DNA from: Albifimbria verrucaria
Taxonomy: Eukaryota > Ascomycota > Sordariomycetes > Hypocreales > Stachybotryaceae
Direction of reading: 5' to 3'
Length of the DNA: 64,000 nucleotides
Assembly: GCA_020081605.1 (NCBI GenBank)
Contig: JAHREC010000007.1
Span: 1,302,001-1,366,000 of the forward strand
Shown here: positions 35,149 to 45,844 of the stretch, in pieces
How the letters are laid out: each line of letters starts with the position of its first letter
Position numbering within the stretch: the stretch's first letter is position 1
Made by a program: the position numbers and the translations under genes
The notes under the pieces: model-generated
What the model was told of the DNA's origin: nothing
Databases searched by the model: none
What the model saw: only the letters and a program-made list of their open reading frames with translations

Positions 35149-36569
35149 TCACCGCTGAGGGGCAACAGGAGTTGGTGGCATATTCCGTATCTGCTTGATC
35201 AGGAACTCTCTTTCGTCAATGAATTGTTCGTCGTCGGTGCGATCCTCCAAAAAGTGCGAGAGGAATGTCAACAGTTTGTCCCGGTTCATTAACAGGATCT
35301 TCTGCACGGCTATGGACTTGTGAGGATTAGCGACAAAGACCTTGAAGACGTGGAAGCCCTCGTATTGAACCATCTTTCTGTCGTCGCGCAGTAGATTCAT
35401 GCATATTTTGAGATGTTCGCCCCGGTCAACGTAGGCTGTCATAACACTGTAATTTGACCGATCCAGGAGGATTTCTCCCAGAAGCTTAATAGACTGACGC
35501 TTGGTGACGTAGCTATTAGACTGAACTAATATGTTATTGTACTTCTCAAAGAAGAGATCGAAGTTGACCGAAAGATATCGAGGAACTAAATCCTTATGGC
35601 GAGTAAGTAGTTCCTGTGCCATATATATTAGCGATGGGTTTCTAGTAGATGTGTAAAGTGTGGAGATGTTGAATTGAACTTGGCAACAGGTAGGTCCCAA
35701 TTGTACTGAACGGCTGGCATATAAGGCTCTTGAGATAGATAGAACATACCCTGAAAGTGGTGAACGCATCTGCCGCGACCTCAAAAGAACTCTTATCGAT
35801 CCAGTCGAAAAACCTCCAGAAGACGCCCCTGCCAGTCTGTGGACGTTCGCGGTCAATAGCATTGAGACCTTTGGAACTAGAACCTGGCTCGTCGCCATCA
35901 TCATACAGAATGACAGCCGCTGCGGCTTCGTTTTTGAGCAGCTCTCTTAACACAGAGCCGGCTGGGGTTGCACTTTCTTTGTGGTCGTAGGCTCGGCACA
36001 GCTCGACGAGTACTTGAGGACGGTTGCATACGACATATGACAAGGCAATAGGGTCGCTTTTGGGGCAGCATTCGCGGGACGAAAGCGGAAGACGTAGGAG
36101 AAGATGACCTGCGTATCTTTACGAGACTCGAAAGGTAATCTGTAGAGGTTGACTGCGAGGAGATGGAGGAGGTCTTCGTCGATAAGCCCGGTGACGAGCT
36201 GAAAGATCTGCTCGGGCGAGCTCTCAGCTTCTGCTCATGAAGTTAGCAAAAGAGCGAAGATGACTACAAGGAAGGCAGGAGTAACTGCAATGAATGGCAG
36301 TAGAGGGCCAAGATGGCGGAGAGTGGCTCGGGACGCAAGAGACGTACCCTGGGTGCCTTGAAGGACGACTTTCATCTGACTCAAAACACGGGCGAGTTCT
36401 TCGGCCTGAGTACCAAGTTTAGCAACATGGGCGGAGATAAAGACCTCTCATATGGGTGGCTGACCTTGGCCGCACCGTTTGGGCCTTCGAGCTTGGTAAC
36501 ATGCTCACGAGCCTGCTTGGGTAGGTCAGCGGCAGTGCGGGCCCGCGCCCTACCGAACAGGAACGACAT
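35149..36569 (-). CDS. HYM1: Mo25/Hym1 scaffold protein (one 1-nt break)
   Basis: Mo25-family armadillo-like scaffold of the RAM/MOR network, which activates germinal-centre kinases (Kic1/Nak1) that control polarity and septation. Exons: 36465..36569, 36348..36405, 35750..36230, 35149..35613. The protein starts MSFLFGRARARTAADLPKQA and contains EELARVLSQMKVVLQGTQ, SYVVCNRPQVLVELCRAYDH, FWRFFDWIDKSSFEVAADAF and LLTRHKDLVPRYLSVNFDLF. It ends in DEREFLIKQIRNMPP. One C is missing near 36069 (RPANAAP/KSDPIAL). The first intron has a weak GTCAGC donor. Full length about 370 residues, as expected. Confidence 0.9.
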
Positions 36570-37311
36570 GGAGGCAGCGGGCTATGGAATGAGAGATTGG
36601 TGGAGGTTGGTCGCAAGGGCTGCAGCAAGATTGTCCAGTCCAGTCGGGCGAAGGAGGTGAGCCGTACTTCTGGCTCTAAATATCAAAGGGTTGACGATGA
36701 TGATGATGGTGGTTTTTGTTTTGTTTTGTTTGGACTGGGCCTCCTCGGCAGGTACTTCTCAGCCTCAGCAGGTTGTACTCTGTACGGCTGGGTTTTGCGG
36801 GGTGAAGTGCATGAATGGAAGTACCTTATCGCAGGATAAGCCCGGGGTACATTACCAGAGCCCGGCAGCTGCTAGCCGGGTTGCCCAGCATCAATGGAGA
36901 AGGATAAGGGACGTTGATGCAGGGCCTGGCCTCTGAGGACGGGAGATTGTCCAGCATGTACAGCGATGTACCTACAGCAGGTACCTCCACAAGTACCCCG
37001 TACCCTCCCACCATTTACACAAACGCAGCCAACTCCGGTCGAAGGAGGGGCATTTCACAACCCCACCAACCACTTCGCCTTCATTATTTGAGTCACAGCA
37101 CAGGTTGCGGAAAATCTGTCGAGGCTCCGAGTTTCCTTCATATCTCTCGGGTGTGTCTTCATCCTGGTCCTGGTGACACGTCTTGGCTACCTTCGGCCCT
37201 TTGAGCTCAAGCCACCTGTAGGGGAGGTGTTGAGTCACCTAGCTGGCGCCTATTTAGACAAGCTTCTCTCCCTGCCGCGACGCATTTTCGAGAGTCACGA
37301 AACCCACCGCC
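36570..37311. promoter_or_regulatory. divergent promoter region HYM1 / ILS1
   Basis: 742 bp between divergent start codons. It contains a (GAT)n-like stretch with GTTTTGTTTTG near 36690-36730 and several GTACCT/AGGTAC half-palindromes (36967-37000). No gene recognised. Confidence 0.4.
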
Positions 37312-40300
37312 ATGTCCATCGACTTTCCTAAGGAGGAGGAGGCTATCCTCGCAAGATGGCGCGAGATCAGTGCCTTCCAGCGCCAGGTAAATACCCCATC
37401 GCAATTCCCTCTGGAGCTCCGTATTTAATGCATCTGGCAGCTGGAACTCTCTGAGGGCAGACCGCATTATACCTTTTACGACGGCCCCCGTTCGCGACCG
37501 GCCTTCCCCATTACGGCCACTTGCTTGCCTCCACTATCAAAGATATTATCCCCGATATTGGTCGATGAAGGGTTACTATGTCGAGCGTCGTTTCGGCTGG
37601 GATACCCACGGTTTGCCCATCGAGCACGAGATTGACAAAAAGCTCGGCATCTCAGGAAAGGCCGCCGTTGAAGAGCTCGGAATCGCAAAGTACAACGAGG
37701 AATGCCGGGCCATTGTTATGCGCTACTCTAGCGAGTGGCGCGAGACTGTCGAGCGTCTGGGTCGATGGATCGACTTTGACAACGACTACAAGGTCAGATC
37801 CAAGCTTTGTCGGTTCTCTGGCTAGAAATATTTGAAGCTAACAATTTCGCCAGACCATGGACTTCAAGTTTATGGAGTCGGCATGGTGGGTGTTCAAGCA
37901 GCTCCACGAGAAGGGCCAGGTTTACCAGGGTTACCGCGTGATGCCTTATTCGACTGTTCTGACGACTGCTTTGAGCAATTTCGAGGCCAACCAGAACTAC
38001 CAGGACGTCAATGACCCTGCTGTTGTTGTGTCATTCCCTCTCGTTGACGACCCTGAGACATCGCTCCTTGCCTGGACCACCACACCGTGGACTCTGCCGT
38101 CGCATACCAGTCTTGCAGCGCACCGGACTTTGAGTACGTCAAAGTAAAGGACGAAAAGTCAGGCCACACGTACATCCTCATGGAGAACTTGCTCAGCACC
38201 CTTTACAAGGATCCCAAGAAAGCCAAATTCACCATTGTCGGCAAAGTGAAGGGCAGTGATATGCTGGGATGGCAGTATCTGCCACCTTTCGACTATTTCT
38301 ATGACGAATTCAAGGATGTCGCTTTCCGTGTTCTTAACGCCAAGTACGTTACTGCTGACAGTGGTACTGGAATTGTCCACAATGCTCCTGCTTTCGGTGA
38401 GGACGATTACAACGTGTCTGTTGAGAATGGTATCATCACCGAGAAGCGCCCGCCCCTGACCCCGTCAATGATACCGGACACTTCACCGAGCGTGTCCATC
38501 ACTTCGCTGGCCTGCATGTGAAGGAAGCCGATAGGCAGATTATCAAGCACTTGAAGGGCACGGGACGAATCATTGTTGATTCCCAGTTCAAGCATTCTTA
38601 CCCCATGTGCCCCTGATCCGACACACCTCTCATCTACAGGGCGGTTCCATCTTGGTTCATCCGTATTCCTGAAATCATCCCGCAGATGCTCGATAACATC
38701 AAGGACACTCACTGGGTGCCCAGCTTTGTCAAGGAGCGTCGGTTTGCCAGCTGGATCGCCAACGCCCGTGATTGGAACGTCGGCCGAAACAGATACTGGG
38801 GTACGCCTATCCCGCTCTGGGTCAGTGATGACATGGAGGAGCGCATCTGCGTTGGCAGCGTGGAGGAACTGCGACAGCTCAGCGGCTACGAAGGAGAGCT
38901 GACTGACATTCACCGTGATAAAGTTGACCACATTACCATTCCAAGCAAACAGGGCAAGGGTGTTCTGAGGAGAATCGAGCAAGTCTTTGACTGTTGGTTC
39001 GAGTCCGGTAGCATGCCCTATGCTAGCCAGCACTACCCATTTGAGAATGTTGAAAAGTTCAAGAAGTCTTTCCCTGGTGACTTCATTGCCGAGGGACTTG
39101 ACCAGACCCGAGGTTGGTTTTATACCCTTCTTGTCCTGGGCACACACCTTTTGGAGTCTCGCCATTTCAAAACTGTGTTGTCAACGGTATTGTGCTTGCC
39201 GAGGATGGTAAGAAGATGTCGAAGCGTCTGAAGAACTACCCTGATCCCAGCATTGTGATGCGCCAGTACGGCTCTGATGCTCTCCGTCTGTACCTCATCA
39301 ACTCCCTGTTGTCCGAGCAGAGCCATTGCGTTTCAAGGAATCGGGAGTGAAGGAAGTCGTGCAGAAGGTGCTTCTCCCATTGTGGAACAGTTACAAATTC
39401 TTTGAGGGACAGGTTGCCTTGTTCAAGAAGGTGGAGGGCATCGATTACCAGTGGGATCCTAAGATGGAGTCTAGCAACACCAACGTCATGGATCGCTGGA
39501 TCCTTGCTAGTTGCCAGAGTTTGCTGGAATTTGTCAATGTTGAAATGAAGGGTAAGCAAACACGAATCCAGTGAGACAATGAATGCTAACACCTTATGAA
39601 GGATACCGACTTTACACCGTTGTGCCCCGATTATTGGAACTTATCGACAACACCACCAACTGGTACATTAGGTTCAACCGTCGTCGACTCAAGGGTGAGA
39701 ATGGCGTGGAGGATACAAAGCATGCTCTGAATGCACTTTTTGAAGTGCTATTCACCCTCTGCCGCGGCCTTGCACCTTTCACTCCCTTCCTTGCCGACAC
39801 CATCTACCTGAGGCTGCTACCTCATATTCCGAAGGAGCTCCAGGCCGAGGACCCTCGTAGCGTCCATTTCCTGCCTTTCCCAGATGTTCGACAGGAGCTT
39901 TTCGACGCCAACGTCGAGCGACGAGTGGGCCGAATGCAGCGTGTCATTGAGCTGGCCCGAGTTTCGCGGGAGCGGAGAGCCATTGGGCTGAAAACTCCAC
40001 TCAAGACACTCGTCGTCATTCATTATGACCAAGAGTATCTTGACGACGTCAAGTCCCTGCAGAACTACATCACTGAAGAGTTAAACGTCCGGGACTTGGT
40101 CCTTTCAGCGGACGAGGACAAGTACAACGTGCAGTACAGCGTTACGGCAGACTGGCCAGTCCTTGGCAAGAAGCTGAAGAAGGACATGGCTCGTGTCAAG
40201 AAGGCCCTGCCATCACTCACCAGCGACCAGGTTAAGCAATACGTCAAGGATGGAAAGATCACGGTTGATGGTATTCAACTGGATGAGGGTGACTTGGTCG

Positions 40301-40686
40301 TGCGACGAGGCATCAAGGAAGATGAAGCATCAAAGAACCTGGAGACTAACACAGACCGTGATGTCCTTACCATTCTGGATGCAGAATTGCACCCCGAGCT
40401 GGCACAAGAAGGTCTCGCGAGAGAGGTCATCAACCGTGTGCAGCGTCTAAGAAAGACTGCGGGCCTGCAGCCGACCGACGATATCAAGATGGAGTATCGG
40501 GTGGCCTCAGACCCAGACAATGTCGGCTTGGCAGACGTCTTCCAATCCCAGTCTGCAGCATTTGAGAAGGCTCTCCGACGTCCCGTCGAGAAGCAGGTGG
40601 AAGAAGGTGCCACCGACAAACTCATTGTGGAGGAGGAGTTTGAGGTGCAGCAAGCGACCTTGGTGCTGAGACTACTCAAGCTTTGA
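37312..40686 (+). CDS. ILS1: cytosolic isoleucyl-tRNA synthetase (six 1-nt breaks plus an in-frame TGA)
   Basis: Class Ia synthetase charging tRNA-Ile. Exons: 37312..37386, 37441..37792, 37854..39551, 39602..40686. The HIGH motif is HYGH in [11 protein letters not shown], the editing-domain motif is [12 protein letters not shown], and KMSKS is [14 protein letters not shown]. The C-terminal anticodon-binding region and [15 protein letters not shown] are intact. One base is missing near 37489 (FYDGPP/FATG), 37553 ([10 protein letters not shown]), 38121 (LAAH/PDFEYV), 38460 (KRPP/PDPVND), 39157 ([11 protein letters not shown]) and 39310 (INS/PVVRAEP). At 38614-38616 an in-frame TGA replaces the conserved Arg of [14 protein letters not shown]. 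The gene is essential, so errors are the likely cause. About 1,075 residues. Confidence 0.93.
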
Positions 40687-40810
40687 TGGGAGCATTTGGA
40701 TTCCGAGACCGTCAACTTTGAGCTTCAACGAAACATGGACAAAGGTGTGAAAATAGATGCTGAGTAGAAAACAAATCATAGTTGCCCGAAATGGAAAAAT
40801 CAATCTTTGT

Positions 40811-41130
40811 TTATTTCTTATAGGCTGCCTATCCTCAAATTTCCGTGATGAGCTTAGTTATTGAGAAGAATTTGGAGGGCAACTAACCATGACACAATCT
40901 TTGAGTCGCATAAACTCCTTTGCACACTTGTCTTTATGGACAGAATTATAATCTGCTACAATGCACTTGCCATAGACGGTAGCCTATAGGGCGGTTGAGG
41001 TCAGCAGAGGATATGTGTGACACGGTGGACAGCGAGCGAAGCAACAGGCGGATGTCAGTACCTCTGGAGTGCATTGAGATGCTGCCTTTGCGAATTTCTG
41101 AATAGGCCGAGAAGTAGTCTGGGGAGCCAT
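40811..41130 (-). CDS. twin-CX9C mitochondrial protein, NDUFAF8-like
   Basis: A tiny three-exon gene (41062..41130, 40888..40983, 40811..40828) of 60 codons, found by splicing by eye. It starts MAPQTTSRPIQKFAKAASQC and has two CX9C motifs: C-TPEATVYGK-C and C-AKEFMRLKD-C. Between them is IVADYNSVHKDK, and it ends AAYKK. This pattern matches the complex I assembly factor NDUFAF8 (C17orf89), imported into the intermembrane space by Mia40. The last exon is only 18 nt including the stop. All three joins are in frame with canonical GT/AG. It converges with ILS1 and is divergent from SFI1. Confidence 0.82.
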
Positions 41131-41678
41131 GATGAAGAGAAAACGAGACGAAGACACTAAAAATACACCAAAGGAACTGATGTCTCCTGTAAGGATTTAC
41201 CAGAAGGAGGTTCTGATCGAGTCTTCCCATCCGCCACCCATTGAAGGGTCATCGAAGCTTGATGACTAAGGCCAAGTAAAGGTGGACTCGACTGCCCCGC
41301 CACTCGATTAATTGCGACCAGCCACTTTTTCAAGGTACCCGAGAACAATAGGCCTGTTAGGCGCGAAGGTAGGTACCTGGACGCAGCATCGCATTCATTG
41401 TCGATAAGCTCCTTTGTATCGGCTTTCAGTGCATTGAACTCGGACGCGTTACTCAACCTCGTCCTATTCGTGCTGAATTGAGCCACCACGCGCATTCTCG
41501 TAGCGCTCATTGTGATCTTGTATAGCTGAGCGCATACACAAGGGGATTGCTGAATTTCTACAATTCAGCACGCCTGACTTTCCGCAACACGTACTCGCGC
41601 GTCGCCTTCGCATCCTGGCTTGGTGTTTCGCGCGCTTCCCTACAACCTACAGTGTTGGTGATTATGGATCAATAACAG
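41131..41678. promoter_or_regulatory. divergent promoter region NDUFAF8-like / SFI1
   Basis: About 550 bp between divergent genes. A minus-strand open frame at 41157-41510 has no recognisable domain and is not annotated. Confidence 0.35.
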
Positions 41679-44600
41679 AGTAGGAAACCCGCCTCAAGTC
41701 AGTTCGCCATTCCTCATCCTCGCGCTTGCCATATGAGCTAACAACTGTCCAACAGTGGCCTATACACAACCTCAGCCCCAAGATCATACGTCTTCTCCTT
41801 CAGAAGATGGCCAGTCCTCTGCGCCTAGCCCAACTCAGTCGAGTCGGGAGCCTTTCTATTCCAACCGAGGTTTGTGCCGCGCCGCAATGCCTCGTTCTAA
41901 AACCTGACTGTCGTTAGACATTGCAATTCTCTACGACATTGTAGTTGCTGCACAGGAGCGTCTCGACCAAACCCCGAATTCCTCGTCTCTGCCGGCGGCG
42001 TCGCTTTTCAAAGCGTACGACGTTGTACTCCCAGATACGGCATCGACCCCGACGATGACCACCACCTCTCTACCTTTATCTTCCGGATAGGCGGCGAACG
42101 TGGCGATGGCACACTTGTCGACAAATTTCAGGCCATTCTCGGTCGCATGGGGATTGTTTTGGAGCATGGCGACGATACAACAATCTCCCCGCGTGCATCT
42201 CTCTCTGCCTCTGGCTCTCATGTAGCAACACATCCAACTTCGGGACGCTCTTTCAACCCAGTTGCTGAAACAAACAACACACTATCAGAGCATAGACGCT
42301 CACCCCCGGCGCTACCTTCTAGCAGCCACGCGAATGCGTACCAGGATGTCGCATATCCAACAGTGAAAGATGCAAAGCAGCCGCCTCAGTCACTCATGGA
42401 CTATGCCTGGGATGTTTATGCGGATAGGGAACTAGATCAAAATCCGGATAATGACGAACCTACAAACCATGCCCCATTTCAGAGCTCCCTACGGGTCTCG
42501 TCGGTTGATGGCGACCAACCTTCCGGCCCTATCGCACCTGTTGGCAGTCGGGTGGAACCACCAGAGAAACAGCACCAATCTGACTCTGCGGCCAACGCAA
42601 TGAGACGGACCGCGCTGATTGCGGCTTTGGATCGATGGCGTGACATAGCTAGTAAGCAGTCCCAGCAGCCCAGTGGCAGCAACGTCCCGAACCATCATCC
42701 AGTGGGGAGCACAGAAGGATTGCCATGGAAGAGGGGGTTTCAAACAATGTTCACTATGCAAACCATGCTCCTAAGAGTGATGAAGAGGAAAACATTGAAG
42801 GCTCGAATGCTCCGTCGGCCACCTATGACTTGGATAAAGTAGGTATGCGCCAGCGACAAAAGCAGGCGTATCTGCCAACCATAGTTGAGGCCACATTCAG
42901 CACCACTGTGCCTCTTTTGCCACCTAACCAAGAGAACAACCATATTCCGGAGCACTATACAGGAACCCTAACTCTTCAAGCTAACCACGCTCGACTTTTG
43001 ACACGTGCTGCGCGAGCTCGCGAAATTTATTTAGCAAGCAGAGTTTTCAACCACTGGGCAAACCGAACCAGTCGACGACTGGAGCGAGAAGCCGTCGCCA
43101 GGAGACATATGATTCGCTTTCGCTGTTTCCGTGGCTGGAGTCATGCACCAAGTGCAAGGATGCCGGATACAGAACACATGAAATCAGTCACAGCGATCCA
43201 GAAACTGCGCCGTGCTGTCACTCAACAGGAGGAGCAGTTTGAGAAGGCTGCTATGGCAATCGCAAATACACACAGAGTTGAAACAGCCTCGCGCGTATGT
43301 GAATTATGGCTATCTCATGTCAAAGGCCATTCCGGTCTACAAAAGACTTTGGCTAGAGCCAAAGCCAAGACATTGACAAAATGGACGGCACAAGCCTCGA
43401 CGAGCACCGATTTGAACGAAGCCATTCGGAGGGACAAGATGGTTCGAGATGGCATTGATGCGCTGCGCAGTTGGCAGTCAGAAACAGACCGATACGCTAT
43501 ACAGTCGTCAATTGCTCAAAGTATTGATTATTCACGACTCGCTTATACCTACCTAGGTGAATGGTGGCAGCAAGCGGAGGTCAAACGGCAAGCAGAAACT
43601 TGGCGCCACAATCAATTGATGAACAAAACCGCTCTAGTGTTTGAGCAGTGGAATTTACGAGCCCGGGCCCAAGCATTCCTTTGGAGAAATGAGTATCTGT
43701 CAGTCTCACGCTGCTTTGAAAAGTGGGGTGCTAAAACAAAGGAGCTCGAATCGCAAGAGGATAGAGCCGTGTCTATTCACAACAGCGCCTGTGTCACTAA
43801 GTTGACAAGATATTTAAACAGGACTGTTCAGCAGCGCTCTGTGTTGTCTCAAATGCACCGACGCGCACGCTTCTATATCGGTACGATGCGGGGTCTGGAC
43901 ATTCTGGAGGCAGCTGTGAAGCGTCGCCGTAGTCGAGAGCGAGAGCATGTCAGAAGATATCTCATGATGAGATACACGCAGGTTTCATCGCAGCGAAAGA
44001 GGAGGAATTTCTTTCATGCCTTGGATCACTGGAGGGCACAAACACATCAGGCAGCTGAAGAAACACACTTAATCGAGCTCTCCTTGGAAGCTGAAAGTAC
44101 TTATCGGAAAAAGTTGACCTTGACTAACTGGCGCAGACAAGTAAATATGGGAGTACAGCTGCAAAGTACTTCGGATGTTCACCTTGCTTCGAAATGGTTC
44201 ACGGCTTGGGAACAGCTCTCAAGTCGCCTCGAAGCCTTTGATATGGAAGCATGGGAAGCATGGGTGTCAAGAAAGCAACACCAGTGTGTCAAGGAGTGGT
44301 CTATTGCAACATTGCAAGGTGGTGGCCAAGCTCACACAGCAAAAGTCGTCCGACAGAAACACGAGAAAGAGAAAAGAGGACAGGCTTTCAAGCAATGGAA
44401 GCAACTAGCTAAGGGCAAACGGAATGTGAGGCACACGTCAACACTTCGTTTAACACCGCCGCCAGCAAGAGTTCTCGCAAACAGCTGGCGTGGCTCATTG
44501 ATGGCTCGATCATTAGCAAGGCGCACTCCGCAGCAGTTTGAGCCTATAGCCAGCTTGATTGGAACCCCAACACGCTCTACTGGTTTACCGGTGACGGTAG

Positions 44601-45213
44601 ATAGTAGCTCAGACAAGTGGAATATACCCACATTGTTGCAGGAAAATGCAGATCGTCCCCCGAGTCTGAAAGCAATGAAGGGATCAATGCTACGCCATAT
44701 CCCGTATCAGAAAACGAAGCCAACTTCCATGTAAGTTTGCCTTCGACTACGCCCAGAGCGCCGGTTCCCACGCACTTGCAGCGGGAGACTTATTCTTTGC
44801 TGCTTGAATCTGAGCGACGAGGGCGAGCCGGGCCCAAGTTATCACATAGCGCAATATCCCGACTACCAGTTGGGCCATCAATACGGAGTACTCTAGCTCC
44901 AGGTCAATCTGCCATAGGAAGACTTGGTATTCAGTCGTCTCTTCAGGGTTCCACACCCACCTTGTCGAAGACGCAGCCATTAGGAAGACAAGTGGCGACA
45001 TCAGAGCTGTTTGCGTCTGCTATCAAGAGCCAACCCAACGAAACTGGGCAGACTCAAGTGCAAAATGTAACACCTAAGTTTCCTGCCTCCACGGCGACAG
45101 GAACTGCGGACTACCGATCCTCATGGCACACAGACGAGCCTGGACAACTTCCTTCCGAACTCTCGAGTGACGGCAGAACTATTGGTCCACGACGAAATGC
45201 ACAAAATTATTGA
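41679..45213 (+). CDS. SFI1: Sfi1-like spindle pole body / centrin-binding repeat protein (three 1-nt breaks)
   Basis: Sfi1 forms long helices that bind centrin (Cdc31) and drive spindle pole body duplication. Coding begins at TG-GCC-TAT from 41756 after a CAG acceptor; the A of the start codon could be 41679 across an intron 41680..41755, but this is inferred. The next intron is 41870..41917. The N-terminal domain has DIAILYDIVVAAQERLDQ and HLSTFIFRIGGERGDGTLVD. From about 43000 to 44420 are Sfi1-type repeats with spaced Trp and basic residues (SRVFNHWANRTSRR, FRCFRGWSH, CFEKWGAKT, FHALDHWRAQ). One base is missing near 42030, 42723 and 44660. The C-terminus is Ser/Pro-rich and ends at TGA 45211-45213. 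About 1,140 residues. Confidence 0.82.
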
Positions 45214-45844
45214 TATTGTTGCTTACATTTGATGTCCTGGTTGGGTCGGCATACAGCATTGTTTATTTAGAGCTGGACGTGGTATTGATTGATTCAAGTC
45301 ATTGGACAGCGTCGTATGGTGGATTTGCATCTAAATCTCTGTTATTTGGATTTTAACTAGATACCCTTGGGATTAAATGGACATAGGACGTTGGCGTTGC
45401 GACTCTGGAGATGGCTGTTGAGCTTGTGAATATGATATTGTGCGATATACCGTATGTGCAGGTGCCACTCATATTCCCATTAATATGTCATTTCTCAACC
45501 TGGATACAAGAAAACGAAAGCGAGAAGCGTGTTAGCATGAATAAGTAAGCTAGTCTACGACTTGAACGATGCTGTAGCTGGGTATGAAGGCTGATCGCCT
45601 GCAGGAGCTTATTAAGGATAAGAAGATAAGGTGCTAGTGGTGTTGCGTCACATCACACACCAGCTTACCTGTACGTACCTTACCTAGGTAGGTATCCAGC
45701 TACCCTCCCACGCACGTCTACATCCCATCCTCCTCATCAAGTGACTAGCTGCAAGCTCTTTCAGCTGGTCCATGAAACCCGAGGAAACCAATACTAGTGT
45801 ATTGCAGAAGATGGACATGCGATTCTTCTTTACTCACTGGTAGA
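45214..45844. promoter_or_regulatory. RAV1 upstream region
   Basis: 630 bp without a gene. It contains the palindrome TACCTAGGTA at 45681-45690 inside a run of ACCT/AGGT units. Confidence 0.45.

Noticed and set aside
41157..41510. Minus-strand 117-codon frame upstream of the NDUFAF8-like gene
   Set aside because: No domain, and it overlaps the presumed divergent promoter; the spliced twin-CX9C model explains the region better.
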